DNA of 64,000 nucleotides from Fictibacillus arsenicus (GCF_001999465.1 NZ_MQMF01000001.1:310001-374000); one strand, 5' to 3'; shown: positions 26,708 to 35,901, numbered from the stretch's first letter. The notes: a model not told the origin generated them from the letters alone. Numbers and translations: made by a program.

Positions 26708-27715
26708 TTATTGATTCAGTTTCATATCACCGAATTTGATCCGGCCTGTCTTTCTTAGCCACTCTGATAATAGCAGACTAATGATTATAGGGCCTGCAAA
26801 ATGCAAAATAAATATAGCAAGAAATGTTTCAAAGGTAAAGCCCATAGTCCTGAGTGTCATAATCTGACCAACAAGTCCGCTCGTCCCCATCCCAGCACCA
26901 GCTGGAATATTCTCCATTTTAAAATACAGCGTTCCAATCGGAGCCAGGATGATACCTGCAACTGTTGGAGGAATGAGGATGTAAGGGTTTTTCACGACAT
27001 TTGGAAACTGAAGCTTTGAAGTACCAATCCCTTGGGTCAACCAGCCCCCAAAGCCATTTTCCCTATAGCTGCTCGTAGCAAAACCAATCATTTGGGCAGC
27101 ACATCCGATTGTTGCCGCACCTGCTGCAATACCTTCGAGTCCTAACATCATTGCGATGGCTGCAGATGATATCGGCCCGGTTAGAGCAAGACCTAATAAT
27201 AAGGCTACTAATATTCCCATTATTAAAGGTCTTTGCTCAGTCGACCACATAACAAGCTGTCCAAAAGTTTTCATAAACTGATCGATTCCCGGTCCTACAA
27301 AAGCAGCCACGGTATAACCGGTTAAAATGGTTACAGCAGGAGTCACTAATATATCAAACTTGGTTTCACCAGATACTAGCTTTCCGATCTCAACTGCAAT
27401 TAGAGCTGCGACAAAACAGCCCGCAACACTGCCAAGTTCAGCCCCGGCTGCTCCTGCAATTCCAGCGGAAAAGAGGACAAGTGGAGGTGCTTTTAATCCA
27501 TAAGCAACTGCCGTACCAATAACTGGACCCATCAATGTCATAGCTAATTGTCCCATTTTAACAAAGAACGGAATAGACAGCTGCTCACCTATGGTTTTAA
27601 AAATCAGTCCGACGATAAGAGAAGCCATCAAACCGAGAGCAAAATATTGAAAACCTGTAATGAAATAAACCTTCGGAGACAAACTTATCCCTTTTTTATG
27701 TAAAAAATCCCTCAT
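26708..27715 (-). CDS. PTS EIIC-type membrane protein (PF13303-like), orphan
   Basis: 335 aa, highly hydrophobic, with roughly nine or ten membrane segments and many Gly/Ala-rich helices. It resembles the PTS_EIIC_2 group (MTLMGPVIGTAVAYGL; ALTGPISSAAIAMMLGLEG; PAGAGMGTSGLVGQ). No EIIA, EIIB or sugar enzyme gene is nearby, so PTS coupling is doubtful and the substrate is unknown. ATG at 27715 with SD AAAGGAG. It is followed 13 bases on by ytpP, an unusual pairing of a transporter-like protein with a thioredoxin. Confidence 0.75.
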   Translation of the reverse strand: MRDFLHKKGISLSPKVYFITGFQYFALGLMASLIVGLIFKTIGEQLSIPFFVKMGQLAMTLMGPVIGTAVAYGLKAPPLVLFSAGIAGAAGAELGSVAGCFVAALIAVEIGKLVSGETKFDILVTPAVTILTGYTVAAFVGPGIDQFMKTFGQLVMWSTEQRPLIMGILVALLLGLALTGPISSAAIAMMLGLEGIAAGAATIGCAAQMIGFATSSYRENGFGGWLTQGIGTSKLQFPNVVKNPYILIPPTVAGIILAPIGTLYFKMENIPAGAGMGTSGLVGQIMTLRTMGFTFETFLAIFILHFAGPIIISLLLSEWLRKTGRIKFGDMKLNQ

Positions 27716-27857
27716 GACTTTACTCCTTTAATTCTAGTTGAAAAACAATAACACTATCACATTATATCTTCTTTCCCTCAGGTGTAAAGACACATGTATA
27801 CAATAGTGGAACCCTTTCATTATCTTTTATAGAAAAACTTCAAAAACTGTAAAAAAA

Positions 27858-27865
27858 GCCGATAA
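27858..27865 (+). promoter_or_regulatory. SigD-type -10 of the chemoreceptor gene
   Basis: GCCGATAA is a perfect motility-sigma -10, 20 bases before the ATG. The -35 (TAAA expected 15 bases upstream) is only TTCA here. Confidence 0.6.
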
Positions 27866-27885
27866 AATTGCAGGGGGGAATACAT

Positions 27886-30054
27886 ATGAACATGACGATA
27901 CGAAAAAGAGTTCAACTGATGCTTCTTATCAGTTTAGCCGGAATGATAGTATTACTTGCATTTATCGGTTTATTTTTATGGCAGAATTCTCAAATGGAAA
28001 GCGAAAGAGAAAGTGTGCAAAGTGCATTTCTTTCTAGCAGCAATATTCGAAGTTCATTTAATGAAGTACGCAAAATGGAACAAGAATACCTGCGTACTCC
28101 AAGTGCAGACTCTAAGCAAAACGTTCTCACTTATTTAAAGACATTGCAGAACGAAACAAGCAAGCTTGCAAAAGAGACTGGCGATAAATCCATTAAAGGA
28201 ATCGAAAGTGATCTAACTGCTTATCAAACCTCATTTGAATCTGCAACTGGTCTAACCAGCCAGCTTAATTCATTAAAACAGATGATGACAGAAACTTCTG
28301 ATGAATTTGCGGAAACAGTAAAGACGATGAACGATCAGGCTTTACTCGTAAACTTGCTGCAAATGCAAACGTATGAAAAAGATGTTCATATTAAATACGA
28401 TAGTACTTCCGTAAAGAACTTTAAGGACAGTGCAGTTGCATTCGATCAAATGCTTGATACAAAAAATATACCTGCAGATCAATTATCAAGCTTTAAATCA
28501 AAGCTATTAAAGTACACAAATTCTGCAGATTCCATACAAACGATCACAAAGCGAATTGAAGATGACATAAAAACATTTGAAAAAATTGCTGGAGTGGTAG
28601 ATCAATCTACTTCAGATGCTGAAAAATCCTTACAAAAGGAGAATACAGCTCTTTCAGCAAAACAAAAGTCGGTTAAATTCTGGCTGACAATCTGCTTAAT
28701 AGCACTTAGTGTAATCATTCTTGCAATTTTAGGAGTTATCGGTGTATGGCTGCTTCGCTCCATACAATCTTCTATTTCTGTACTAAAAGAAGGTGCTACT
28801 ATTATCGGCGAAGGTGACCTCTCTTACCGTGTACATACTTCAGGAAAAGACGAAATGGCAGACCTTGCTCAAACCTTTAATGCAATGGCAGAAAAGATGC
28901 AGAAATCTATGAACGAAGTAAAGAATGCTGCTGAAAAGCTGACGAGTTCTTCTCAAAATCTAGCGGCAGTATCTGAAGAAACAACAGCACAAAGTGATGA
29001 AGTAACAGAAGCTATCTCCCAAGTAGCAACTGGTGCTCAAAGCCAAGCAGATCACCTTCATGAATGCACTGTTCTATTATCTGGAGTTACTGAATCCATT
29101 AAAGAAACAGCGACGATAAGTGATGAGATTTCACAGGATGCCAAAAAAGCTGAAAACGATGGTAAGGCTGGCTCAGATACTGTACAGCGGCTTAATACGC
29201 ATTCTGAACAATTCTTGGAACTGGCTCAAAGCTTAATTTCTGAAATTCAGCATGCGTCTCAGCAGTCTAAACAAATTAATTCTATTGTGGAAACTATTCA
29301 AGAAATTGCTGGCAGCACAGACCTGCTTGCATTAAATGCCGCCATTGAATCTGCAAGAGCAGGTGAAGCTGGCCGAGGATTCTCTGTAGTAGCTAGTGAA
29401 GTTAGAAAACTTGCAGAACGATCCAAGAATGAGGCACTTAGAATCCAGAAGCTTGTAAAATCAATGACAAGTCAAATGGAATTATTATCAAAAGAAACAG
29501 TTCGTTTCGAACAATACAGAAACGATCAGCAAATTTCTGTACAACAGACAGAACAAGCTTTTACAAGCATCATTCATAATGTTTCAAAAATCAATGGCAG
29601 AATAACTCAAGTAAAAGGTGCGATCGGACGTGTTGAATCTGCCAATGAAAACCTATCGGAAAAATTATTCGAGGTAAGTGCAATTTCAGAGGAATCAGTT
29701 GCAACAAGCGAACAAGTAAGTGCATCAAGTGTTCATCAAAAAGAAGCAATCCACCAAGTGAACCTGGCAGCCACTGAATTACAAGAAATTGCTCTGACAC
29801 TTCAGCAGGAAGTCGATCAATTCCGTTTAGGTGAAACGGTGTTCTCTGAAGAAGAGAAAGTAAACTTTATGGAAGAATATCAAGAAGCTGCAGCAACAAT
29901 AGAAGAAGATGTTACTAATGAAGACGACGTTTACGAAGAGAAAGAAAACATAGAAGACGCTGATTCTCTTGAAAAAGAAGAAATGAATAAAGAGGAACCT
30001 TTAGCAGAGAATATATTACTTTCGGAAGACTTAAAGGATCATGATCAAAAATAG
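27886..30054 (+). CDS. Methyl-accepting chemotaxis protein, transmembrane
   Basis: 722 aa chemoreceptor. TM1 is at about residues 10-32, then a helical extracytoplasmic sensor to ~262, TM2 at ~264-288, and a HAMP domain at ~289-345 ([19 protein letters not shown]). The methylation and signalling helices have the hairpin tip [26 protein letters not shown] near 475-500. The last ~75 residues are strongly acidic (Glu/Asp-rich), which is unusual. Start ATG 27886 with SD GGGGGGAA; an earlier in-frame start at 27868 overlaps the -10 region. Preceded by a SigD -10, consistent with the motility regulon. Ligand unknown. Confidence 0.93.
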   Translation: MNMTIRKRVQLMLLISLAGMIVLLAFIGLFLWQNSQMESERESVQSAFLSSSNIRSSFNEVRKMEQEYLRTPSADSKQNVLTYLKTLQNETSKLAKETGDKSIKGIESDLTAYQTSFESATGLTSQLNSLKQMMTETSDEFAETVKTMNDQALLVNLLQMQTYEKDVHIKYDSTSVKNFKDSAVAFDQMLDTKNIPADQLSSFKSKLLKYTNSADSIQTITKRIEDDIKTFEKIAGVVDQSTSDAEKSLQKENTALSAKQKSVKFWLTICLIALSVIILAILGVIGVWLLRSIQSSISVLKEGATIIGEGDLSYRVHTSGKDEMADLAQTFNAMAEKMQKSMNEVKNAAEKLTSSSQNLAAVSEETTAQSDEVTEAISQVATGAQSQADHLHECTVLLSGVTESIKETATISDEISQDAKKAENDGKAGSDTVQRLNTHSEQFLELAQSLISEIQHASQQSKQINSIVETIQEIAGSTDLLALNAAIESARAGEAGRGFSVVASEVRKLAERSKNEALRIQKLVKSMTSQMELLSKETVRFEQYRNDQQISVQQTEQAFTSIIHNVSKINGRITQVKGAIGRVESANENLSEKLFEVSAISEESVATSEQVSASSVHQKEAIHQVNLAATELQEIALTLQQEVDQFRLGETVFSEEEKVNFMEEYQEAAATIEEDVTNEDDVYEEKENIEDADSLEKEEMNKEEPLAENILLSEDLKDHDQK

Positions 30055-30063
30055 TGATATTTA

Positions 30064-30094
30064 AAAAGGGTGCCTTAAATCGAGGCATCCTTTT
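30064..30094. terminator. Shared terminator, chemoreceptor / mltG
   Basis: AAAAGG-TGCCT ... AGGCA-CCTTTT stem; the mltG stop overlaps one edge. Usable on both strands. Confidence 0.8.
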
Positions 30095-31118
30095 AATAAT
30101 TCCCGCTTAAATTAGTATATTTGCGGTGTTCTTTATACGTTTTTGAGAAATAATGGCTCCATGTACCGTCCTGTTTGGCAACGAAATAATAATAATCATG
30201 TTCCTCAGGATCAGCGGCAGCTTTTAAAGACTGAAGATCTGGGCTGGCAATCGGTCCAGGCGGCAGTCCAGCATTTAAATAAGTATTGTAGGGGCTTTTT
30301 ATTTTTAAGTCCTTTCTTCGCAATGTTGCTTTTGGTTTGTCCAGCAAGTATTGGACTGTTGAACAAGATTGAAGCTTTTTGCTATCTTGAATTCTGTTCA
30401 TAAAAACACCTGCTATCACAGGCTTCTCTTTATTCAATAAAGCTTCTTTTTCAATGATCGAAGCAAGTGTTATCCACTCATATGGTGTTTGATCGGTCTT
30501 TATTTCAATTGACTCGGTTTTTTCAATAAATCGATCTGTCATTTGACGGATTACTTCTTCCGCATCAAGCTGCTTTTCAAAGAAATAAGTATCTGGAAAC
30601 AAAATGCCTTCCATCGCATATTTTGTTCCCTTCTCTAATTCCTTATCTTCTAATTGTAAACTCTCCAATTGATCTTTCCTTAAGCTATCCCATCTCCTAG
30701 ATGCTTTTAAAAATTCATCTCTTGAAGTGATGCCTTTTTTACTTAACCTGTCAGCAATCTCTATAACGGTAATACCTTCAGGAATAATCATTTCAACAGC
30801 TTCTGTTTCTCGGTCAAGTGTAGAGAGATCTGCTAATAACTCTTTGTATCCGGTCCCATATTTTAAGGTATGTTCACCAGCAGCAATTTTAGACTTTTTG
30901 CCAGTTATCGTTCCATATATAGAAAAGAGAAACTTATTTCTAATGAATCCGTCTTGCTCTAATTTCTCGGCAAGATTTTGAAAATCGGTCTTCTCTTTAA
31001 GAATAAAAGGCTTTTCTGCCTTGCCTTCTACAGGTCTTGTCTCATATCCAATCCATAATGAGAAACAGGCAAGAACGATTAGAGAGACTGTTAAAATTCT
31101 CTTCGACAATGTGTTCAA
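30093..31118 (-). CDS. mltG: Endolytic murein transglycosylase MltG (YceG family)
   Basis: 341 aa. An N-terminal membrane anchor (about 7-25) is followed by a LysM-like region and the YceG/MltG catalytic domain: EGILFPDTYFF, ASIIEKEA with the catalytic Glu, FMNRI, and SPYNTYLNAGLPPGPI. It cleaves nascent glycan strands at the membrane face and so sets strand length. The start is TTG at 31118 behind AGGCGGAT, a weak SD. Bacillaceae usually carry another mltG (yrrL) elsewhere, so this may be a second copy. Convergent with the chemoreceptor. Confidence 0.9.
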   Translation of the reverse strand: MNTLSKRILTVSLIVLACFSLWIGYETRPVEGKAEKPFILKEKTDFQNLAEKLEQDGFIRNKFLFSIYGTITGKKSKIAAGEHTLKYGTGYKELLADLSTLDRETEAVEMIIPEGITVIEIADRLSKKGITSRDEFLKASRRWDSLRKDQLESLQLEDKELEKGTKYAMEGILFPDTYFFEKQLDAEEVIRQMTDRFIEKTESIEIKTDQTPYEWITLASIIEKEALLNKEKPVIAGVFMNRIQDSKKLQSCSTVQYLLDKPKATLRRKDLKIKSPYNTYLNAGLPPGPIASPDLQSLKAAADPEEHDYYYFVAKQDGTWSHYFSKTYKEHRKYTNLSGNY

Positions 31119-31188
31119 AGTAAATCCGCCTCACATTTTTGTTTCTAATCTGCCCAGAACACCTGAAATCATTCTTTTTGACTGCCTG

Positions 31189-31388
31189 TTTTCTAAAAGA
31201 TAGTTGCTTAAGGTCGTTTTTTTCTCTTCTTTGACAAGTTGATTGGAGTGCAAGGTGTGAGACTCCAGCGGGAGCAGTGGGACAGGTGAGACTCCTAATA
31301 CCAGAAGCGCTAGGATCCTCACCGCACACCCCGCGGAAAGCGAGCATCCTGGAGCGGAAATCAACTACTTCAAAAGGCAACAATAATT
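31189..31388 (+). repeat. Palindromic interspersed element, copy B (short class)
   Basis: Core 31236-31371 closely matches copy A (same start TTGATTGGAGTGCAAGG, same CGCGGAAAGCGAGCATCC block). Left flank TTTCTAAAAGATAGTTGCTT; right flank CAAAAGGCAACAATAATT. The GTTGC/GCAAC ends are inverted. It sits upstream of mltG and beyond the terminator of the DUF84 gene. Confidence 0.9.
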
Positions 31389-31389
31389 A

Positions 31390-31424
31390 AGAAAAAAGAA
31401 GCGCCTCAAAGGAGACACTTCTTT
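31390..31424 (-). terminator. Terminator of the ytoP-DUF84 transcript
   Basis: On the minus strand GAAGTGTCTC pairs with GAGGCGCTTC using two G-U pairs, followed by a T6 run. It touches the stop codon of the DUF84 gene. Confidence 0.8.
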
Positions 31425-31939
31425 TATTTATTACTATTCATATACACATACTGACCTAACAGGATTGATGCAATATGAAAAAACATTTCGCCTCTGGATA
31501 GAAGTCCAGCTGTAAATACGCCGATTGCTCCGTCCTTTTTCCTGACTTCTGGATCATTTGTCCATTCTCCCATAAGCTGTCCTAGTTCCTTGCCTTGACG
31601 CAAACCCTCAACGATTTGAGATGGAAGCAAGATTCTAGCTCCTGCAGCAGTAAGGATATTTCCTTGGCTATCCGCAACCGCTCCCCAATTACTTAAATAC
31701 ATGCCATCTTCCATTTCCATCACGCCACCCTCAAAACCAAGACCGATTACAACACCTTGCTGTACACAATCTTTTGCACGATTGACTGCACCTGTCTTCG
31801 TTTCCTCATCAGAAAATGGCTGTGAGGAAACAAGGGAATCAGAAGAAAAGACAGCGAGCTCTGCATTCTCAAAATAGTTCAAGAAAGCATCAGCAGCTTT
31901 AATTTTTGCGGGATTGGATGACCCAATTCCAATTTTCAT
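31424..31939 (-). CDS. DUF84 family NTPase (inosine/xanthosine triphosphatase, YjjX-like)
   Basis: 171 aa. Begins KIGIGSSNPAKIKAADAFL, the phosphate-binding N-terminus of the YjjX/ITPase-like group. The middle carries DEETKTGAVNRA and GFEGGV, and the end has RKKDGAIGVFTAGLLSR. By family it hydrolyses non-canonical purine triphosphates (ITP/XTP) to keep nucleotide pools clean. ATG at 31939 with SD AAGGGATG inside the end of ytoP; the 14-base gap marks an operon with ytoP. Confidence 0.85.
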   Translation of the reverse strand: MKIGIGSSNPAKIKAADAFLNYFENAELAVFSSDSLVSSQPFSDEETKTGAVNRAKDCVQQGVVIGLGFEGGVMEMEDGMYLSNWGAVADSQGNILTAAGARILLPSQIVEGLRQGKELGQLMGEWTNDPEVRKKDGAIGVFTAGLLSRGEMFFHIASILLGQYVYMNSNK

Positions 31940-31953
31940 TACACATTCATCCC

Positions 31954-33027
31954 TTAACTGTTTTCTAAGATTGTTTGGAGCGTAGATGCATCTGTAGTTT
32001 TTATTAATTTAACCAGCAGTTCTTTTGCCGCTGCATAGTCATCAATATGAATGATTGAAGCATGTGTATGGATATAACGGGAACAGATACCAATTACTGC
32101 AGAAGGTACACCGTTTCCAGAAACGTGCACGCTTCCAGCATCTGTTCCGCCCTGCGAGATAAAATATTGATATGGAATATTATTTGTTTCAGCCGTATCT
32201 AGAATAAACTCTTTCATGCCTCTGTGTGTAACCATTGTTCTGTCTAGAATTCTTAACAATGCACCTTTTCCAAGCTGGCCAAATTCACTTTTATCACCCA
32301 TCATGTCATTTGCAGGACTCGCATCAAGGGCAAAAAATAGATCTGGCTGAATTAAATTGGCAGCTGTTTTTGATCCTCGAAGCCCTACTTCTTCCTGCAC
32401 TGTCGCACCGCTGTATAGTTCGTTCGGAAGAGTTTCGCCTTTAAGTTCTCTTAACAATTCGATCGCAAGCCCAACACCATAACGGTTATCCCAAGCTTTT
32501 GCCATAATCTTCTTAGGGTTCGCCATAGGTGTGAAAGGACAGATTGGAACGATTTGCTGACCCGGTCTGACTCCCATGTTATAAGCATCTTTATCATCAT
32601 CTGCACCGATATCAATATACATGCTCTTAATTCCCATCGGTCTATTGCGCTGATCCTCGGAAAGGAGATGAGGAGGAGTTGATCCAATAATCCCTGTGAT
32701 CACTTCTCCAGAATCTGTGTGTATATTTACACGCTGTGCCAAAAGAACTTGGCTCCACCAGCCTCCCAGTTCCTGAAATTTCAGCATCCCGTTCTTCGTG
32801 ATCTTTGTAACCATAAAACCGACTTCATCCATATGGCCTGCAACCATGATCTTAGGTCCGCCGTTATTCTTTTTAACTCCAAAAATGCTCCCTAACCCAT
32901 CTTGAATAATTTCATCAGAAACCGGTTCGATTTCCTGGCGGACAAACTTACGAAGGTCTCTTTCAAATCCTGGCGCAGCAGGCATCTCTGTTAACGTTTT
33001 AAACAATGCGAGTGTTTCTTTATTCAT
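31954..33027 (-). CDS. ytoP: M42 family glutamyl/leucyl aminopeptidase YtoP
   Basis: Binuclear-metal M42 aminopeptidase of 357 aa. Metal and catalytic residues are visible: His and Asp in VAGHMDEVG, Asp in AWDNRYG, Glu-Glu in VQEEVGLRG, Asp in FALDAS and His in RYIHTHAS. Such enzymes form large tetrahedral particles in the cytoplasm and finish peptide degradation. ATG at 33027 with SD AAGGGG. That SD is part of the hairpin at 33037-33093, see finding. Confidence 0.93.
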   Translation of the reverse strand: MNKETLALFKTLTEMPAAPGFERDLRKFVRQEIEPVSDEIIQDGLGSIFGVKKNNGGPKIMVAGHMDEVGFMVTKITKNGMLKFQELGGWWSQVLLAQRVNIHTDSGEVITGIIGSTPPHLLSEDQRNRPMGIKSMYIDIGADDDKDAYNMGVRPGQQIVPICPFTPMANPKKIMAKAWDNRYGVGLAIELLRELKGETLPNELYSGATVQEEVGLRGSKTAANLIQPDLFFALDASPANDMMGDKSEFGQLGKGALLRILDRTMVTHRGMKEFILDTAETNNIPYQYFISQGGTDAGSVHVSGNGVPSAVIGICSRYIHTHASIIHIDDYAAAKELLVKLIKTTDASTLQTILENS

Positions 33028-33036
33028 ATTAAAAAC

Positions 33037-33093
33037 AACCCCTTCTAAATAATCCTATGTACACGTTTATTGTACACCTTATCAGAAGGGGTT
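33037..33093 (-). terminator. queDEC terminator overlapping the ytoP ribosome site
   Basis: On the minus strand AACCCCTTCT pairs with AGAAGGGGTT over a 37-base loop that itself contains two TGTACA palindromes; GTTTTTAAT then leads to the ytoP ATG. The 3' arm holds the ytoP SD, so the terminator of queC doubles as an SD-masking hairpin in read-through RNA. Confidence 0.65.
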
Positions 33094-33114
33094 TTCTAGG
33101 TTTATGAATATTGT

Positions 33115-33786
33115 CTAGTTTTCGTATACGATCGGATCAAAAGAACCTGCTTCTTTAAACCCTTTCAGACGGAGCAAACAGCTGTCACATTTTCCGCATG
33201 CCGATTCTTTTCCGTTGTAACAAGAAGTTGTTAATTCGTAAGGAACATTAAGTGATAATCCAGCTTCTATCGTTTCCTTTTTCGAAAGATTGATTAAAGG
33301 AGTTTTCACAAGGATATTCTTCCCTGTAACCCCAGCTTTCGTTGCCAGGTTAATCGTCTCTTCCATGCTATGGATAAATTCAGGGCGGCAGTCAGGGTAT
33401 CCGCTGTAATCAACAGCAGATACTCCTGTATAAACGGCTGTTGCACCTATTACTTCTGCATATGCACTCGCTAATGCAAGAAAAATCATATTTCGGGCAG
33501 GCACATACGTTACCGGAATGCCTTCTTCGGCCTCAGTTGGAACATCTAAAGTCTCATCTGTTAAAGCACTTCCGCCTATATCTTTTAAGAAAGTAAGATC
33601 AACGATTCTATGGTCAGCAACTTTATAGTACTTACCCACTTCAATTGCCTGTTCAACTTCCCGATTGTGACGCTGTCCATAATGAAATGTTATAGGATAA
33701 AGATCATAGCCTTCCGCTTTCGCAATGCCCATACATGTGGTGCTATCAAGTCCTCCGCTAAGGACAATAACTGCCTTTTTACTCAT
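33115..33786 (-). CDS. queC: 7-cyano-7-deazaguanine synthase QueC
   Basis: Converts 7-carboxy-7-deazaguanine and ammonia to preQ0 with ATP. 223 aa; PP-loop SGGLDSTT at residues 10-17 and a C-terminal zinc site of four cysteines (CYNGKESACGKCDSC). Start ATG at 33786, four bases after the queE stop. Last gene of queD-queE-queC, under the preQ1-I riboswitch. Confidence 0.96.
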   Translation of the reverse strand: MSKKAVIVLSGGLDSTTCMGIAKAEGYDLYPITFHYGQRHNREVEQAIEVGKYYKVADHRIVDLTFLKDIGGSALTDETLDVPTEAEEGIPVTYVPARNMIFLALASAYAEVIGATAVYTGVSAVDYSGYPDCRPEFIHSMEETINLATKAGVTGKNILVKTPLINLSKKETIEAGLSLNVPYELTTSCYNGKESACGKCDSCLLRLKGFKEAGSFDPIVYEN

Positions 33787-33790
33787 GAAG

Positions 33791-34519
33791 TTAAACCCCT
33801 CTCTCTTCTGGGTGCCAGATTACTTTATGAAGCTGCAAGCTCAGCTTAGCATTCGGTAAATGACTTTCTAACAAAAGTTCAACTAACCTTCTTGGCGGCA
33901 TACTTTCCCAAACCGGACTTACACAAATTTGCCCTTTTCTATAATGATTCTCAACAACTTGTTGTGTAATTTCAAAATCTTCTTCTGAGCCGATCACAAA
34001 TTTAATTTCATCCTGATTTTGAAGTTCCTTAAAGTTTTCTAGGTTCATTTTGTCCATCTCTCCAGAGGCAGGAAGTTTGTAATCCATAACAAACCTCATT
34101 TTCCTTTGAAGTTCCGGGTGAGAGTTACGAAGATTTTCAAAAGGTTCTAAATCAATGGCACCATTAGTTTCAATATGAATATCTACGATGTGATCTAAAT
34201 CAGCCATTGCCATAAGCAAGGCTGCAGACTTTTCTCGATGGATGAGAGGTTCTCCTCCAGTGAAACAAATACGAGAAGAACGGAAAGAGTTTATGGTTGA
34301 GATTATTTCATCAATCGTTGCTTCAAATTCAGGTTTTGCAGGTGCATAGCTATAAGTCGTGTCGCACCAAGTACAACGCAGATTACAATGAAACACTCTT
34401 ACAAATACAGTTGGATAGCCAGCCTGAAGTCCTTCACCTTCTACTGTCTCAAAAATTTCAACCATTGGAAGTTTCCAATTTTTCCAGATGTCTTTAGACG
34501 GCAGAACAAATGATTTCAT
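33791..34519 (-). CDS. queE: 7-carboxy-7-deazaguanine synthase QueE
   Basis: Radical SAM enzyme that rearranges 6-carboxytetrahydropterin to 7-carboxy-7-deazaguanine. 242 aa. The [4Fe-4S] motif is CNLRCTWC (Cys45, Cys49, Cys52), with FTGGEPLIH as the SAM-binding GGE. Start ATG at 34519, overlapping the queD stop as ATGA; a start five codons upstream would lie inside queD. The ending LSLQLHKVIWHPEERGV is typical. Translationally coupled to queD. Confidence 0.95.
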   Translation of the reverse strand: MKSFVLPSKDIWKNWKLPMVEIFETVEGEGLQAGYPTVFVRVFHCNLRCTWCDTTYSYAPAKPEFEATIDEIISTINSFRSSRICFTGGEPLIHREKSAALLMAMADLDHIVDIHIETNGAIDLEPFENLRNSHPELQRKMRFVMDYKLPASGEMDKMNLENFKELQNQDEIKFVIGSEEDFEITQQVVENHYRKGQICVSPVWESMPPRRLVELLLESHLPNAKLSLQLHKVIWHPEERGV

Positions 34520-34989
34520 TCTCCCACCATCCATTCTCTTTTTATAACAGCATAACTTGTTGGTGTTTCATATAGTTTTAATTCTTCGAGTCTGTGTCCC
34601 TGTTCAGATAGGCTTCTTTCTTCTAGTTCAGCATCAATTTGTTCCCATATCCAGACAATCATATTTTCAGCCGTTGTATTCATTGGAGGAAGCACTTCAT
34701 TTAAGTATCTATGATCAAGCTTTTCATCAATTGCCTTTTTAAAAATTTCTTTAATTTCTCCAAAATCTACTGCTATACCGATCTCATTTACATAGCCACT
34801 CATGGTGATAACAAGTTTATAGGTATGGCCGTGAAGGTTTTTACATTTACCTTCATAACAGTGAAGATGGTGAGCTGCATCAAACGTAAATTCTTTGCAG
34901 ACAGCAACTCGTTTATTGTGATATTTTAATTGCTCACGCTTTATATCACGGTCAAGCATTTGAACATCTTTTGGAATTTTATATGTCAT
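34516..34989 (-). CDS. queD: 6-carboxy-5,6,7,8-tetrahydropterin synthase QueD
   Basis: Converts 7,8-dihydroneopterin triphosphate to 6-carboxytetrahydropterin, the first committed queuosine step. 157 aa PTPS/T-fold. Zinc histidines: His40 (FDAAHHL), His53 and His55 (LHGHTY); catalytic Cys49 precedes them. It has ~20 extra N-terminal residues compared with the E. coli enzyme. ATG at 34989 with SD AAAGGATG. First gene of queDEC. Confidence 0.95.
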   Translation of the reverse strand: MTYKIPKDVQMLDRDIKREQLKYHNKRVAVCKEFTFDAAHHLHCYEGKCKNLHGHTYKLVITMSGYVNEIGIAVDFGEIKEIFKKAIDEKLDHRYLNEVLPPMNTTAENMIVWIWEQIDAELEERSLSEQGHRLEELKLYETPTSYAVIKREWMVGE

Positions 34990-35021
34990 TCCAGTTCATC
35001 CTTTCAGTGGAGAGCACGAAA

Positions 35022-35049
35022 ACAAAAAAATCTCTGCACATGCAGAGAG
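35022..35049 (-). terminator. Riboswitch-controlled terminator of queDEC
   Basis: CTCTGCA/TGCAGAG hairpin followed by ATTTTTTTG on the minus strand, between the preQ1 aptamer and the queD SD. Confidence 0.9.
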
Positions 35050-35070
35050 TGTGGAAAATCATTCTTCACG

Positions 35071-35114
35071 CTCCCTAGTTTTGTTTTAGGAGGGGTGGGA
35101 ATCGCGAACCCTCC
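35071..35114 (-). promoter_or_regulatory. PreQ1-I riboswitch aptamer
   Basis: On the minus strand: GGAGGGTTCGCGA, then CCCACCCCTCC, then the A-rich tail TAAAACAAAACTAGGGAG. This is the H-type pseudoknot layout of class I preQ1 aptamers (stem, loop, stem complement, A-rich strand). With the terminator downstream, high preQ1 should stop queDEC transcription. Confidence 0.9.
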
Positions 35115-35221
35115 ATCTGTATCATGAGTATCTTAACAAAAACAGAGAAGAAAAAGAAGGCTTTTCTTTGATATACTAAAAAATAGAAGAAAAGAAACTT
35201 TACATAAGGTGGTTAATGATC

Positions 35222-35531
35222 ATGAAATGGAGAAACCTGATCTTTGCTGGACTTGCAGGAGCTGCAGTAGGATATGCAGTTACTAAAAAACAAACAGAGT
35301 GGCTCTCACCCGAAAAAGCGTTAAAAAATGCTAAAAGAAAAAGCAAATCAAAACTATAACATTTCAGGTTCATGGATTTTAGTAAATCGGGAAAACACTT
35401 CTGTTTTTGGTCTTCCATACACAGTTTATAAAGGCGGCTTTTCTGATTCAAGTTATGGAAATGCCCCAGTACATTATGAGTTTCTGATTGATGCAAAAAC
35501 AGGAACCCTTCTGCAGTTGGAAGAAAAATAA
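35222..35531 (+). pseudogene. ytzB: ytzB-like PepSY protein, frameshifted
   Basis: An ATG at 35222 with SD AAGGTGG opens a frame coding a membrane segment followed by TEWLSPEKALKNAK, then stops at 35357. The next frame, open to 35531, continues EKANQNYNISGSWILVNREN...YEFLIDAKTGTLLQLEEK, the PepSY/YtzB C-terminal half. Removing one A from the run AAAA at 35333-35336 joins both into a ~102-aa protein of YtzB length. Either a real pseudogene, a homopolymer sequencing error, or transcriptional slippage. Confidence 0.75.
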
Positions 35532-35542
35532 AAAAGCTTTTT

Positions 35543-35827
35543 CCGTAAACTTTGTTGGTATTGGAAGTGGTTGACTTCCGTTCCAGGATGCTCGCTTTCC
35601 GCGGGGCGGGCGGTGAGCATCCTTGCGCTTTGCGCCATTAGGAGTCTCACCTGTCCGCTTCAGGTAAGTTTTTCTTGCTCCTGCGTCTACAAGTAAATGC
35701 TTCAGATGTGAGCTTCCTCGTTGCATACCTAGCGAGAAGCTTCTCATGTGGTAGGCACTCACCTTGCACTTCAGTAAACTTGTCAGTGAAGATATAAAAA
35801 ATATCCAAAAACAACAATCTTTTAGAT
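35543..35827 (-). repeat. Palindromic interspersed element, copy C (long class)
   Basis: Reverse orientation. It shares the CCGCGGAAAGCGAGCATCCTGGAACGG end and the start CAAGGTGAG..., but carries an ~85-base internal block (with CGAGGAAGC and CTTGTAGACGCAGGAGCA) that is absent from copies A and B and present in copy D. The outer flanks ATCTAAAAGATTGTTG and CAACAAAG match the terminal inverted repeats. It fills the convergent gap between ytzB and the gene at 35902. Confidence 0.85.
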
Positions 35828-35858
35828 CAAAGCCTTTAGAAAAGATCCAATACAAAAC

Positions 35859-35897
35859 AAAGCCCCACATTGGCTATTTCAGCTAATGTGGGGCTTT
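35859..35897. terminator. Strong terminator, likely bidirectional
   Basis: AAAGCCCCACATT and its perfect complement, with inner GCT/AGC pairs, directly 3' of the minus-strand gene at 35902; T runs on the plus side and A/T-rich sequence on the other. Confidence 0.88.
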
Positions 35898-35901
35898 GTT
35901 T

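Noticed and set aside
35200-35496. 98-codon minus-strand frame opposite ytzB
   Set aside because: The plus strand carries an SD, a membrane segment and a recognisable PepSY sequence; the antisense frame does not.
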